The notes: generated by a model not told the origin, from the sequence alone. 64,000 nt of DNA from Pseudomonas chlororaphis subsp. piscium (GCF_003850345.1 NZ_CP027707.1:4216001-4280000), one strand, 5' to 3'; shown: positions 43,533 to 52,855, numbered from the stretch's first letter. A program made the numbers and translations.

Positions 43533-45026
43533 TCACTGTCCAAGTGCTCGTGGAATCAGTGTCCGCGTGGCCGTGGAATGAGTGTCCAAGTCAGCGTGGA
43601 ATCGCTGTCCAAGTGTTTGTGGAATGGGCGTCCAAAGTGCGCATGGAATCCGCACCTTAGATGCCGGGACGGTCATCGCTGGAAAGTTACCGTTGTACAG
43701 AACGGAATTTGCGTTCGCGTTTTCCAACAAGGGCAGCGAAGCTGCACCCTCTAAACGGATAGTGAGCGGAGAGCTCGCTGCTTTCGGCTGGCCCTGCCCC
43801 CAAAGATCCAGGCGGTTCGCCCAGTCCTGCATCATGGTCCGGCGCTGTTCAACGTATTCTGCGTGATTATAAGCCGCGCTCACCTTGTCCGGATCTGCAT
43901 GAGAAAGTTGAGCATCGACCCATACCTTTGGGTATCCGATTTCATTCAACGCCGTCGAGATCGTAGCCCTCATGCCATGACCCGTGAGTTGATCGGCATA
44001 GCCCATCCGGCGTAGCGCTCCATTGAGGGTGTTCTCACTGATACGCTTGCCAAGATCGCTCCGATGCACAAATAAGTAACGTTGCGCGGGGAGAACCTGG
44101 TCCAGCAAGTGACGCACTATTTCAAGCGCCTGAACCGACAGCGGCACGATGTAGGGCGGTATGTTTGCGACCTGCCTCCCTGGCCTCCGCATCGCTAACT
44201 GGAGTTGTTTCACTACCTCCGCGGGTATGATCCATAACCGCTGCTCCAGATCGAACTGGTCGGGTGTCGCCAAGCGCAGCTCGCCGGTGCGAACACCGGT
44301 CAGCAGTAACAATCGAAGGCCAAGGCGTGTTTGGTTGGCGCCGCCGCAGTTTCGGAGAGCGGCCATCAGCGCAGGCAGCTCGTCCATACGAAGAAACGGA
44401 TTGTGTGACACCGGAGGTTTGGGGAGCGCAACAACATCGAGATCTGAAGCCGGATTGTGCTCCAGCCCCTCGATCTTCACCAGCGCATAGCGGAACAATT
44501 GGTTGAACCAGGTCCGGCACTTTTCAGCGGTCGTTAAGGCCTTGCGCTGTTCGATCCTGCTTAGCAAATCCAGCAAATCGTGACGACTGATATCGTAGAC
44601 AGACCGCCCACCCAGTGTGGGCAAGACGTCTTTATTGAAGATTCTCAAGATTTGCGAGAGCGTGCTCTGGCGGCCTTCCTTCAAGCTCAGCCTGCGAAAC
44701 TCCACCCACTGATTGAACACTGCCTCGAAGGTGTGCTCTGCCGCGAAACGGACAGCACGACGCTGCTGTTTACGATGCTCATTAGGGTTGATGCCTCGGG
44801 CAACCAAAGCACGCGCTTCATCACGCAGCACTCGGGCTTCTTTAAGGCTGATTTGCGGATAACTACCCAGGGACATACGCATCTGTGTCCCTACCCAGTA
44901 GTACCTGAAGCGCCAGATTTTCCCACCCTGGGCCGTCACATTGAGCGCAAGCCCATCTGTGTCGCCAAGCGTGTAGTCATTACCGGTGATTCGTGCGTGT
45001 CGAACGGTCGTATCCGAAAGTGCCAT
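43533..45026 (-). CDS. P4-type tyrosine integrase of the tRNA-Gly island, 3' end replaced by IS21 sequence
   Basis: This 497-residue reading has an N-terminal DUF4102-type domain (YTLGDTDGLALNVTAQGGKIW) and a tyrosine-recombinase core. Arg is in LLLLTGVRTGEL, the His-x-x-Arg box in LTGHGMRATIST, a His in AQLSHADPDKV and the nucleophile Tyr near AAYNHAEYVEQRR. From about residue 458 the sequence (RIPCALWTPIPQTLGQRF) is translated IS21 end, so the native tail is lost. The catalytic core is complete and integrases of this type commonly end near residue 420, so activity may remain. It points away from the tRNA-Gly at 45261-45336, the attachment target. Confidence 0.88.
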   Translation of the reverse strand: MALSDTTVRHARITGNDYTLGDTDGLALNVTAQGGKIWRFRYYWVGTQMRMSLGSYPQISLKEARVLRDEARALVARGINPNEHRKQQRRAVRFAAEHTFEAVFNQWVEFRRLSLKEGRQSTLSQILRIFNKDVLPTLGGRSVYDISRHDLLDLLSRIEQRKALTTAEKCRTWFNQLFRYALVKIEGLEHNPASDLDVVALPKPPVSHNPFLRMDELPALMAALRNCGGANQTRLGLRLLLLTGVRTGELRLATPDQFDLEQRLWIIPAEVVKQLQLAMRRPGRQVANIPPYIVPLSVQALEIVRHLLDQVLPAQRYLFVHRSDLGKRISENTLNGALRRMGYADQLTGHGMRATISTALNEIGYPKVWVDAQLSHADPDKVSAAYNHAEYVEQRRTMMQDWANRLDLWGQGQPKAASSPLTIRLEGAASLPLLENANANSVLYNGNFPAMTVPASKVRIPCALWTPIPQTLGQRFHADLDTHSTATRTLIPRALGQ

Positions 45027-45260
45027 TGCGAGCTCCTGAACAGAGTCAGGGCCAGATGCTCATCTCGCTACCCAAACTGATCCAGCATCAAACCGATTCA
45101 GTGCTCATCCGAATTCAAGATTCTCATCGGGACTTAAATCGGGACTTAAACGCACTGGATAGTGCTGGATTTCAGTGGTTCCCACCGGAACGAAAAAAGG
45201 ACCCTAAGGCCCTGATTTCAATCACTTACAGAATTCAGTGGAACTCTGTAGTGCTATGTT

Positions 45261-45336
<76 letters not shown>

Positions 45337-45399
45337 GTCTTGGTGGTGTGCATTCTATAGAAATTCGAAACTGCGTCAACCCCTTGATTCAAAAAAGTT

Positions 45400-45960
45400 T
45401 TATTTCTTTTCCACATCGGTCTTCAGATGCGGCCAGGCGGCGCGCAGGTACTGCAGCATGGACCACAGGGTCAGCCCTCCGGCGATCAGCAACAAGGCAT
45501 AACCCAGCAACACCCAGAAAGTGAAGGCCGGTGGGTTGGCCAGCAGGATCACCAGCGCCAGCATCTGCGCGGCGGTTTTCCATTTGCCCATGTTGGACAC
45601 CGCCACTTGCGCGCGGGCGCCCAGTTCGGCCATCCACTCGCGAAGGGCGGAAACGACGATTTCGCGTCCTATGATCACCGCCGCCGGCAGGGTCAGCCAC
45701 AGGTTGCCGTGCTCTTGCACCAACAGCACCAGGGCCACCGCCACCATCAACTTGTCGGCCACCGGATCGAGGAAAGCCCCGAACGGCGTGCTTTGCTCCA
45801 GACGCCGCGCCAGGTAGCCATCGAGCCAGTCGGTGGCCGCGGCGAACGCGAAGACGGAACTGGCGGCCATGTAGCTCCAGCTATAAGGCAGGTAAAACAG
45901 CAAAATGAAGATCGGGATGAGCAGAACGCGTAGAACGGTGATCAGATTAGGGATATTCAT
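45400..45960 (-). CDS. pgsA: CDP-diacylglycerol--glycerol-3-phosphate 3-phosphatidyltransferase
   Basis: This 186-residue inner-membrane enzyme makes phosphatidylglycerol phosphate. The CDP-alcohol phosphotransferase motif is complete: [14 protein letters not shown] followed by [10 protein letters not shown]. Several membrane helices surround it. The start at 45960 ([11 protein letters not shown]) matches the family N-terminus; a GTG two codons upstream is possible but less usual. In Pseudomonas it follows gacA and uvrC; here a toxin-immunity pair on the opposite strand lies between uvrC and pgsA, so it may rely on a closer promoter within 45961-46322. Confidence 0.97.
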   Translation of the reverse strand: MNIPNLITVLRVLLIPIFILLFYLPYSWSYMAASSVFAFAAATDWLDGYLARRLEQSTPFGAFLDPVADKLMVAVALVLLVQEHGNLWLTLPAAVIIGREIVVSALREWMAELGARAQVAVSNMGKWKTAAQMLALVILLANPPAFTFWVLLGYALLLIAGGLTLWSMLQYLRAAWPHLKTDVEKK

Positions 45961-45966
45961 CGGCAC

Positions 45967-46322
45967 AACTGGCTACGAGGTGAGTTGGCAATCTACTCGA
46001 AAAAGACAGCAGATGAGGTAGGCACGGCCATTCTACGGGCTTCTCGCACAGCGTGTCTAACACTGTTCCAACACTTTGAGTCCCTTGAAAGCGCAACTTT
46101 CTGGGGCCTGCGCGCGCAGTACCAGGCTCAGTTCGCAAGCCTGCTGGAACCGTCGTATGCAGACGTAGTGCGGTGGCCATGCAGATTTTCCAGCCAGACT
46201 CTCAGCCCTCGCTAGACCCCATCCAAGTTCAGAATCGTCCTAAAGCCTTGCCCATCACCGCTTGCTAGGTTTGCGGGGCTCTACAAAGAGCCTCGCGGAT
46301 CAGTCAACGCAGGGACGATAAA
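45967..46322. other. Gap between pgsA and the PAAR toxin gene
   Basis: The 356 bp show no gene. A hairpin (GAGGCTCTTTGTAGAGCCCCG on the minus strand, near 46276-46296) lacks a T run. AGGGA at 46311-46315 would be the ribosome site of the ATG at 46323 of the toxin gene. Confidence 0.4.
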
Positions 46323-46423
46323 ATGCTCTCTTCTGCTCGCCTGGGGACAAACACGTCTGCCCACTTCCCGGTCACGGCACCACTCCGATTGCTGGCGCTT
46401 CTGGCGACATCAACATCAACTCC

Positions 46424-47452
46424 ATGGGAGCAGCCCGAGTCGGTGACACTTGCGGTTGTGGTGCAGTCATCACCACGGGGTTTCCCTCGATCATCCTGAA
46501 TGGTCGCCCTATGGCCCACTTAGGGAGCCCTACCAGTCACGGCGGGACGATCATCACGGGGTCAGGCGATACCTTCGGAGGCTTCGTCTTTGGGCCCACT
46601 CCTGGCGCGGCAATCATTAACTTCGCAGCCCTCGGCGTGTTTCGCCCAGACGGCTCGGTAGACGATGAAAAGATGGCGACCTTGCTGGCCGACCCGAGGC
46701 TGACCGAGAAGGCGACCGCTGCAAATGCCTTGGTTGATCCCAATGCGGCCTCTAAGGCGCCTGAAGAGCAGTCAGAGGAGAAGCTCTGTACCGACCCCGA
46801 CCACATGGAGGAACTGGCGAGCTACATTGCTGGCGAGATGAACCGCAACATCAACAGCCCGTCCGTGCGGCAAATGAAAGATTTGAATAGCTTTGACCCC
46901 GCAGCAGAAACAAGAAAGTACGCAGCCTTGCCCTTTTACATGCGACTCGGTCTTGGTCCAGACTTCTACAGCTTGGCGCTCGGAAAGAAAGCAAAGGCTT
47001 TTGCTATCTGGACTGAGCGCGTAGGTCAGAACAGGCCATGGGACCATAAGCCAATACTGCAAAAACTCTTTGGTGAATATCCTTGGCATAAGCAAGGTGC
47101 CTATGAATATTTCTACGATATCTGGTCGAACATCCACTACGGATATGTGGGTGTAGCAGGTGGGCTTTCTGAGAGTGTCTTATTGGACGGTGCTGGTGTA
47201 GAGCAAATCGGATCAGACACTTGGCGCTTCATCAAAAACCCTGAGAGATTTGATGGCCCGCAAAGGACCAAGGGTGTTGAAGGTATGCGCGCATGGGATG
47301 ATGTACCCGATAGGGTCTCGATCATTATCGGGATAAGCCTATACAAGGAATATCCAAATGGTGGCCTCACAGGGAAGATCATTATGGACAAAGTGCTGGC
47401 AGTACCCATAAGCGACTGGGCGAAAGGAGTTCAACCACATGTCTGCAAGTGA
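46424..47452 (+). CDS. PAAR-domain polymorphic toxin with Ntox44-type C-terminus (5' end probably frameshifted)
   Basis: The frame from 46424 gives 342 residues with part of a PAAR domain (ARVGDTCGCGAVITTGFPSI, GRPMAHLGSPTSHGG) that would cap the VgrG spike of a type VI secretion system. The C-terminal third (WDHKPILQK, YDIWSNIHYGYVG, LDGAGVEQIG) matches polymorphic toxin type 44, a predicted nuclease. A better gene start exists at 46323 (ATG after AGGGA): the missing PAAR beginning (CPLPGHGTTPIAGASGDIN) lies in another frame and would join if the G run at 46343-46346 had one more base. So the gene is either broken or affected by a sequence error. The immunity candidate follows, overlapping by 14 bp. 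Confidence 0.82.
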   Translation: MGAARVGDTCGCGAVITTGFPSIILNGRPMAHLGSPTSHGGTIITGSGDTFGGFVFGPTPGAAIINFAALGVFRPDGSVDDEKMATLLADPRLTEKATAANALVDPNAASKAPEEQSEEKLCTDPDHMEELASYIAGEMNRNINSPSVRQMKDLNSFDPAAETRKYAALPFYMRLGLGPDFYSLALGKKAKAFAIWTERVGQNRPWDHKPILQKLFGEYPWHKQGAYEYFYDIWSNIHYGYVGVAGGLSESVLLDGAGVEQIGSDTWRFIKNPERFDGPQRTKGVEGMRAWDDVPDRVSIIIGISLYKEYPNGGLTGKIIMDKVLAVPISDWAKGVQPHVCK

Positions 47453-47855
47453 GAAAAGGCTCTACTTAGGGCGGTGGATTACAGGATTCGTTTGCTTCCT
47501 TATTGCATGCTGGTATTTGGCTTTGCCAAGGGTTGTCATTTACTACTCGGACGATGGTTCAAAAGAACTCAAATACGTCTTCAATACGCAGCATTCAATA
47601 TTTCGACGGGACTTGATGCCGGGTGAGACAACCGGTGATGCGGGGCATATTTTCCCCGATAAGGATTTCTTTATGATGTTCGATTGGTGGGCCGATACGA
47701 CCCCGCCCCGGTGCATCTACATCACACCAAAACGGTGGAGAACAATGGACATTTACCTCGATGGGAGCGGTAAGATCGACATCACTAAAACAGGTCCTGA
47801 TGTTATTGCCCGCCTGAAACTGTGTCCTGGTCAACCTGACCCTTTCCGCCCCTGA
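47439..47855 (+). CDS. Candidate immunity protein for the PAAR-Ntox44 toxin
   Basis: This 138-residue protein has a membrane segment near the N-terminus (WITGFVCFLIACWYLALPRVVI) and a mostly beta, acidic soluble part (YYSDDGSKELKYVFNTQ, DKDFFMMFDWWADTTPP). It overlaps the toxin stop by 14 bp, the usual position and coupling of an immunity gene. I recognise no family. The call rests on position; a membrane-anchored, periplasm-facing immunity protein would suit a toxin delivered to the periplasm, while a nuclease target would predict a cytosolic one, so topology deserves attention. Confidence 0.6.
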   Translation: MSASEKRLYLGRWITGFVCFLIACWYLALPRVVIYYSDDGSKELKYVFNTQHSIFRRDLMPGETTGDAGHIFPDKDFFMMFDWWADTTPPRCIYITPKRWRTMDIYLDGSGKIDITKTGPDVIARLKLCPGQPDPFRP

Positions 47856-47863
47856 GTTCTCCC

Positions 47864-49687
47864 CTACTCACTATGCAAGTTCGCATAAATCAGTTCAGCG
47901 AGCTTTTTACTGATCCCCGGTGCCTTGGCGATTTCGTCGATACTTGCGCGGGACAGCTCCTGCAATCCGCCAAAATGCTTCAGCAGGTCGCGGCGGCGCT
48001 TGGGGCCGACGCCGGCCACGCCTTCGAGGGTCGAGGTGCGGCGGGTCTTGCCGCGGCGCGCGCGGTGGCCGGTGATCGCGAAACGGTGAGCCTCGTCGCG
48101 GATCTGCTGGATCAGGTGCAGCGCCGGTGAGTCGCCCTTGAGGGTGAACTCATGGGCCGCATCATTGAGGTAGAGGGTCTCGAAACCGGCCTTGCGCGTC
48201 GCGCCCTTGGCCACCCCCAGCAGGATCAGGTCGGGTACCGCCAGCTCGTTGAGCACATCGCGGGCCATGGACAGTTGGCCCTTGCCGCCGTCCACCAGCA
48301 GGATGTCCGGCAGTTTGCCCTCGCCGTCCTTGAGTTTGCTGAAGCGCCGGGTCAGGGCCTGGTGCATCGCCGCATAGTCGTCGCCGGCGGTGACGCCTTC
48401 GATGTTGTAGCGCCGGTAATCGGACTTCAGCGGCCCTTCCGGGCCAAACACCACGCAGGAGGCCACGGTCGCCTCGCCGCTGGAGTGACTGATGTCGTAG
48501 CACTCCAGGCGTTGCGGCGGTTCGTCCAGGTTCAGCACTTCGGCCAGGGCTTCGAAACGTGCCGCCACATGCTGCCGGTTGGCCAGGCGCGCGCTCAGGG
48601 CCTGCTCGGCGTTGGTCACTGCCAGTTGCTGCCAGCGCGCCCGCGTGCCGCGCACCCGGTGGCTGATGCTCAGCTCGCGACCGCGCAAGGCCTGGATCGC
48701 GGTGATCAGGGTCGGGAAGTCTTCGTGGACCACGTTGACGATCAGCTCGCTGGGCAGGTCGCGCTCGGGGCTGCTGAGAAAGTACTGGCCGAGGAACGCC
48801 GACATGACCTCGGCCACCTCCTCCTCGATACCCACCTGGGGAAAGAAGTTCTTGCTGCCCAGCACCCGACCGCCACGCACGCTGATCAGGTGCACGCAGG
48901 CGCCGCCCGGGTTGACGAAGGCCGCCACCACGTCCACATCGCCGCTGCCGCCTTCCATGCTCTGCTGGTCCTGCACCCGCCGCAGCAGGGAGATCTGGTC
49001 GCGCAGTTCGGCGGCTTTCTCGAAGTCCAGGGTACTGGCCGCCTGCTCCATGCCGGCTGACAGTTCATCGGTCAGGGCATTGCTGCGCCCTTCGAGGAAC
49101 ATCACCGAGTGGCGCACATCTTCGGCGTACACCTCGGCCTCCACCAGGCCGACGCACGGTGCCTTGCAGCGCTTGATCTGATACTGCAGGCACGGCCGGG
49201 TGCGGTTCTTGTAGTAGCTGTCCTCGCACTGGCGAACCATGAAAGTCTTTTGCAGCAGACTCAGGCTCTCGCGGATGGCCCCGGCGCTGGGGTACGGGCC
49301 GAAGTACTTGCCCTTCTGCTTTTTCGCCCCGCGATGGATGCTGAAACGCGGAAACTCACCGTCCGACAGAAACACATAGGGATAGGACTTATCGTCGCGC
49401 AACAGGATGTTGTACGGCGGCCGCCACTCCTTGATCAGCGTCTGCTCGAGCAGCAGGGCCTCGGTTTCGTTGGCGGTGATGGTGGTTTCGATCTGCGCGA
49501 TGCGCCCCACCAGGGCAGCCGTCTTCGGCGCCAGGCCAGTCTTGCGGAAGTAGCTGGCCAGGCGGCTCTTCAGGTTCTTGGCTTTACCGACGTAGAGCAG
49601 GCGCGCATCGCTGTCGAACATGCGATACACGCCGGGACGGCCACTGCAGGTGGAAAGAAAAGCACTGGGATCAAACGGGTCGGTCAT
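47864..49687 (-). CDS. uvrC: UvrABC system protein C (excinuclease subunit C)
   Basis: This 607-residue nucleotide-excision-repair nuclease has a GIY-YIG domain ([22 protein letters not shown]), a UvrB-interacting UVR motif ([15 protein letters not shown]), an RNase H-like C-terminal nuclease ([31 protein letters not shown]) and a tandem HhH domain ([19 protein letters not shown]). The start at 49687 (MTDPFDPS) gives the family N-terminus; upstream extension would run into gacA. It begins 2 bp after the gacA stop, and the pair is co-transcribed in Pseudomonas. Confidence 0.97.
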   Translation of the reverse strand: MTDPFDPSAFLSTCSGRPGVYRMFDSDARLLYVGKAKNLKSRLASYFRKTGLAPKTAALVGRIAQIETTITANETEALLLEQTLIKEWRPPYNILLRDDKSYPYVFLSDGEFPRFSIHRGAKKQKGKYFGPYPSAGAIRESLSLLQKTFMVRQCEDSYYKNRTRPCLQYQIKRCKAPCVGLVEAEVYAEDVRHSVMFLEGRSNALTDELSAGMEQAASTLDFEKAAELRDQISLLRRVQDQQSMEGGSGDVDVVAAFVNPGGACVHLISVRGGRVLGSKNFFPQVGIEEEVAEVMSAFLGQYFLSSPERDLPSELIVNVVHEDFPTLITAIQALRGRELSISHRVRGTRARWQQLAVTNAEQALSARLANRQHVAARFEALAEVLNLDEPPQRLECYDISHSSGEATVASCVVFGPEGPLKSDYRRYNIEGVTAGDDYAAMHQALTRRFSKLKDGEGKLPDILLVDGGKGQLSMARDVLNELAVPDLILLGVAKGATRKAGFETLYLNDAAHEFTLKGDSPALHLIQQIRDEAHRFAITGHRARRGKTRRTSTLEGVAGVGPKRRRDLLKHFGGLQELSRASIDEIAKAPGISKKLAELIYANLHSE

Positions 49688-49689
49688 TG

Positions 49690-50331
49690 TCAGGCACTGG
49701 CATCGACCATGCCGTGGCGAACCGCCAGCAACGTCAGTTCGACATCGCTGCTGATCGAGAGCTTCTCGAAGATACGGTAACGGTAGGTATTCACGGTTTT
49801 CGGAGACAGGCACAGCTTGTCGGAGATGATCTGCACTTTCTGGCAGCCGACAATCATCAGCGCAATCTGGATCTCGCGCTCCGACAAGGCGTCGAACGGC
49901 GATTCACTGGACGGCTGGAATGACTTGAACACCAGTTGCTGGGCAATCTGCGGGCTGATGTAACGCTGGCCGGCAAACACCAGACGGATGGCCTGCACCA
50001 TTTCATTGAGGCCCGCGCCCTTGGTCAGGTAACCCGCCGCGCCCGCTTGTAGCAAGCGGGTCGGGAACGGATCTTCTTCACACACAGTGACGGCCACGAC
50101 TTTGATATCCGGGTGACTGCGCAACAATTTGCGCGTGGCTTCAAGACCGCCGATCCCGGGCATCTTGACGTCCATGAGGACCACATCGGGTTTCAATTCT
50201 CGGGCCTTGAGCAGGGATTCCTCCCCTGACTCGGCCTGACCGACCACTTGCAGGCCATCGATGTCAGCCAACATTCGTGTAATACCTGTACGAACGAGAT
50301 CATGGTCATCGACTACTAGCACCCTAATCAA
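49690..50331 (-). CDS. gacA: GacA global response regulator
   Basis: This 213-residue NarL-type regulator has a receiver ([14 protein letters not shown], Asp54 in [12 protein letters not shown]) and a LuxR-type helix-turn-helix ([37 protein letters not shown]). It is near-identical to GacA of P. protegens as I remember it. The start is TTG at 50331 with GAGGTG 6 bases upstream, as known for gacA. With GacS it activates Rsm small RNAs that relieve RsmA repression of secondary metabolism and biofilm genes. It could thus influence the adhesin leader. Confidence 0.97.
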   Translation of the reverse strand: MIRVLVVDDHDLVRTGITRMLADIDGLQVVGQAESGEESLLKARELKPDVVLMDVKMPGIGGLEATRKLLRSHPDIKVVAVTVCEEDPFPTRLLQAGAAGYLTKGAGLNEMVQAIRLVFAGQRYISPQIAQQLVFKSFQPSSESPFDALSEREIQIALMIVGCQKVQIISDKLCLSPKTVNTYRYRIFEKLSISSDVELTLLAVRHGMVDASA

Positions 50332-50476
50332 GCAGACACCTCGCGATTTGGTCTTATAGGTTGCCGGACACCTTAGCAAAAAAGCAGCGTGCTGACCTAA
50401 TGACAAGCGCCATATAAAAAGCACCTGCTCACCAGGGGTATCCGGTGGATGGTTAATGCGCTGCGAACGCCCTGCC

Positions 50477-50842
50477 CTAAGGCTCTCGGGCGTCCGCCTT
50501 TCTTTTCATCAGGCTGCAAACCGAAAGCTCGGCAAGGGTATGGGTCAGGTGCCGGATCGCGTCCTGATCTTCCTTGTACAAGGCCCGATAACTGACGAGG
50601 ATTTTCTCCTCGCTCTGGCTGAGATTCTCAGCGCTGGTCGGGGTCCGCCTGCCGGTCAATATATAAAGGACATCGACCCCTTTTGCCGCCACCCGGGACA
50701 AGTAGTCCGCCTTGGGTACCCGGTCTCCACTTTCATATCTGCCTTGGGCATTGGCTTCCACGCCGCCAACTTCACCAAATTTTTTCTGCGACAACCCCAG
50801 GCGTTCCCTTTCCTGTCTTAACCGCGAACCGATTCCACTCAT
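50477..50842 (-). CDS. XRE-family helix-turn-helix regulator (phage-type)
   Basis: This 121-residue protein has an N-terminal XRE domain (SRLRQERERLGLSQKKFGEVGGVEAN, YESGDRVPKADYLSRV) and a short C-terminal helical region (SQSEEKILVSYRALYKEDQDAIRHL) found in many phage-derived repressors of Pseudomonas. The start at 50842 was chosen because the domain begins there; a longer frame upstream lacks sense. It is divergent from the small gene at 50924 with a 14-bp palindrome between them, fitting self-regulation. Confidence 0.88.
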   Translation of the reverse strand: MSGIGSRLRQERERLGLSQKKFGEVGGVEANAQGRYESGDRVPKADYLSRVAAKGVDVLYILTGRRTPTSAENLSQSEEKILVSYRALYKEDQDAIRHLTHTLAELSVCSLMKRKADAREP

Positions 50843-50866
50843 TTGGATGTATGATCCTTTTTTATG

Positions 50867-50880
50867 CACCCCTAGGGGTG
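50867..50880. promoter_or_regulatory. Perfect 14-bp palindrome CACCCCTAGGGGTG
   Basis: It lies 25 bp before the XRE regulator start and 44 bp before the divergent gene, followed by a further TTACACCC half-like word. This is the expected position for a repressor operator shared by the two divergent genes. Confidence 0.6.
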
Positions 50881-50923
50881 TTACACCCTTCAAGCATTGA
50901 ACAAATTTGAACGGTTTTGAACT

Positions 50924-51154
50924 ATGCCCGGTATCCGCACTGCCGCACAAGCCAAGGCCTGGCTTGAACATCAAGGTAAATCGGTTCAACAGTTCGCCCG
51001 TGAACACGGGGTCGATCCAGCCACCACCTACCAGGTACTGGCCGGCCGCAAGAAAGGACGACGCGGAGAGGCGCACAAGGTGGCCGTATTGCTGGGCATG
51101 AAAGACGGCATCATCCTTGCCGAGCCCGAGGGCCCCGACCAGGAACCCGCCTGA
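50924..51154 (+). CDS. Small DNA-binding protein of the BcepMu gp16 phage-associated family
   Basis: This 76-residue protein reads RTAAQAKAWLEHQGKSVQQFAREHGVDPATTYQVLAGRKKGRRGEAHKVAVLLGMK, a helix-turn-helix close to gp16 of BcepMu and to YdaS/Cro-type regulators. It is divergent from the XRE regulator. Such pairs occur in Pseudomonas at chromosomal positions without a full prophage, and no other phage gene is seen nearby. Function beyond DNA binding is unknown. Confidence 0.85.
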   Translation: MPGIRTAAQAKAWLEHQGKSVQQFAREHGVDPATTYQVLAGRKKGRRGEAHKVAVLLGMKDGIILAEPEGPDQEPA

Positions 51155-51211
51155 CCCTCGACTGCCACCACATTCTTCGGGACGACCACCACCCCGCACA
51201 GCAACCAGCGG

Positions 51212-51658
51212 CTATGCATCCGCGGCGCTGCTTCGCTCCATCCGTAGAAAACACTCGTCTTCCCCGACCACCTTCAGCCCCATGCGCCCATAAAGCGCCT
51301 GCGCCGGGTTGTCCTTGAACACCGTCAACCGTAGCAGCCCGCGCCGTTCGCCGCGCGCCATCGCCAGCAACTGTCCGAGGGTCCAGGCCCCGGCACCTTG
51401 CCCGCGAAACGCCTCGAGCACATGCAACTCGCGAATATACAAAGCCCTGGAGTCGCGACTCAGGCTGACGAACCCCAACACCCTGGCGCCCTGGCAGATC
51501 AGCAGGTTCTCCCGCCCGGCCCAGGCCACATCGAAGGCTTCATCCAGCCACAACAGATCATGACGAATGTAATAACCCAGCATGCTGCTGCGGGTCAGGT
51601 CGCGGGCGAAAACCAGATCCTCCGGGGTGCCGGCCGGACGCAGTTGGAAGCCGTTCAA
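51212..51658 (-). CDS. GNAT-family N-acetyltransferase
   Basis: This 148-residue protein has the GNAT acetyl-CoA loop (YIRELHVLEAFRGQGAGAWTLGQLLAMA) and the later beta-strand region (LLRLTVFKDNPAQALYGRMGLKVVGED). It adds acetyl groups to an unidentified amine. Its start overlaps the stop of the amidase gene by 4 bp, so the two form an operon. The substrate cannot be told from sequence. Confidence 0.9.
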   Translation of the reverse strand: MNGFQLRPAGTPEDLVFARDLTRSSMLGYYIRHDLLWLDEAFDVAWAGRENLLICQGARVLGFVSLSRDSRALYIRELHVLEAFRGQGAGAWTLGQLLAMARGERRGLLRLTVFKDNPAQALYGRMGLKVVGEDECFLRMERSSAADA

Positions 51659-52413
51659 GGCGCTTCGACCTTCAACTGCTGGCCGCTCCAGTGACCGTCG
51701 GTGCGCCGGGCGATCAACAGTTCATCGCCAGTGCCCGTCGCGGTCACGATCAGCCCGCCGTCCGGGCCCCAGATCGCGCTGCGACCGGCCGACACCCAGC
51801 CTCCGGTCGGCCCGCCGTGGTTGGCCATCAGCACCAGCATGGCGTGCTCCACGGCATAGCCCTGCAACAAGGCAGTGTCCACGGCGTAGCCTTTTTCGCT
51901 GATCAGCACCCCGGCGGCATAGATGCCGGCACCGGACTGCACCGCCGCACGCGCATGGCTGGCCTGGGAGAAATCGGCGCACACCGCCAGGGCGACTTGA
52001 TCCTCGGCGAACCTCAGGTTCGCGCCACCCGTGCCGGGGCTAAATACCAACTCCTCGCCAGCATGCAGATGCTGCTTGCTGTACACCGCCAGCGAACCGT
52101 CGGCGGCCAGCACCAGGGCGCCAATCAACAGCGGTCCCTCGACCGACAGGCGAATGGGCATGCCCACCACCGCCGTCACCCCCAACTCCCGGGCCAGGTC
52201 GCGCAACGGCTGCAACAGCGGGCTCTGCGGCAATAGCGCCAGCTCGGTCGCCAGCGCGGGCTCGTAACCGGTCAGGGACAGCTCGGGAAACACCAGCAAT
52301 TGCACGCCCTGCTGCGCCGCAGCGCGGATAAAGGCCTGGTGTCGGGCGATATTGCCCGGCAGGTCGCCAGCGATGGAAACCGCTTGGGCGGCAGCAAGGG
52401 TCAGCGGGGTCAT
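51655..52413 (-). CDS. Carbon-nitrogen hydrolase (nitrilase superfamily)
   Basis: This 252-residue protein has the Glu-Lys-Cys triad of the nitrilase superfamily: Glu in VFPELSLTGYEP, Lys in VYSKQHLHAGEE and Cys in VALAVCADFSQASHARA. It hydrolyses an amide or nitrile bond in an unknown small molecule. Typical length for amidase-type members is about 250-280 residues. It leads a two-gene unit with the acetyltransferase. Confidence 0.9.
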   Translation of the reverse strand: MTPLTLAAAQAVSIAGDLPGNIARHQAFIRAAAQQGVQLLVFPELSLTGYEPALATELALLPQSPLLQPLRDLARELGVTAVVGMPIRLSVEGPLLIGALVLAADGSLAVYSKQHLHAGEELVFSPGTGGANLRFAEDQVALAVCADFSQASHARAAVQSGAGIYAAGVLISEKGYAVDTALLQGYAVEHAMLVLMANHGGPTGGWVSAGRSAIWGPDGGLIVTATGTGDELLIARRTDGHWSGQQLKVEAP

Positions 52414-52571
52414 GATGGGTCCTGGATGAGCAGCAATGAGGGCGTGGCGAGTGTGTCATAAAACCTCAAAGCGCTTAACTCATAGGCACTGACTGGCAAG
52501 GCAATAGGATTTTCTGATTGAACCGCGACCCCGGCCTCTAGTAAGCTCGGCCCACTTCACGGAGAAACAGC

Positions 52572-52706
52572 ATGTCGTCCCTCACCCTTTCCATGCATCG
52601 TCACACTGCCAGCGCCTCGCGCGCCGGTGCGGCTGCCTGGGTGAAAAACGCCTGCGCTCCAGCGAGCTTTTATTTTGGGTATTGGTTTAGCCACTGGCGC
52701 GCCTGA
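52572..52706 (+). CDS. Aromatic-rich leader peptide of the DAHP synthase attenuator
   Basis: This 44-residue peptide ends SFYFGYWFSHWRA: nine of its last 12 residues before Arg are F, Y, W, G or H, with three F, two Y and two W. GGAG lies 7 bases upstream of the ATG. The codons for FGY (52674-52682, TTTGGGTAT) pair exactly with ATACCCAAA at 52706-52714, overlapping the stop codon. A ribosome stalled on aromatic codons would therefore open this stem and change pairing of the downstream GGCGCCC/GGGTCGCC region before the terminator at 52756-52789. This is the expected design of an amino-acid attenuator. Confidence 0.75.
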   Translation: MSSLTLSMHRHTASASRAGAAAWVKNACAPASFYFGYWFSHWRA

Positions 52707-52755
52707 TACCCAAACGGCGCCCACTTGAACGGGTCGCCTACCAGAGAAAATCTCA

Positions 52756-52789
52756 CCCCCGGTCGGCCTCCCGACCGGGGGTTTTGTTT
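52756..52789 (+). terminator. Attenuator terminator upstream of DAHP synthase
   Basis: CCCCCGGTCGG-CCTC-CCGACCGGGGG forms a perfect 11-bp stem followed by TTTTGTTTTT. It lies 50 bp after the first leader peptide and 266 bp before the DAHP synthase start, so it would stop transcription when aromatic amino acids are plentiful. Confidence 0.85.
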
Positions 52790-52855
52790 TTCTGGGCCGA
52801 AGATTTTTAACCACGACTTTCAAGCGACACATCGAACTTACCGAGGATTCAAACC

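Larger units (their letters stand above)
41055..43654 (-). mobile_element. IS21-family insertion sequence inserted in the island integrase gene
   Basis: The ends begin TGCGGATTCCA at 41055 and, inverted, at 43654 (TGGAATCCGCA), followed by GGAC-type subterminal repeats (for example tgtccaagt near 43550-43620), as typical for IS21. It carries istA and istB in this order on the minus strand. The right end lies inside the integrase reading frame. No obvious target duplication was found by eye. Confidence 0.85.
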
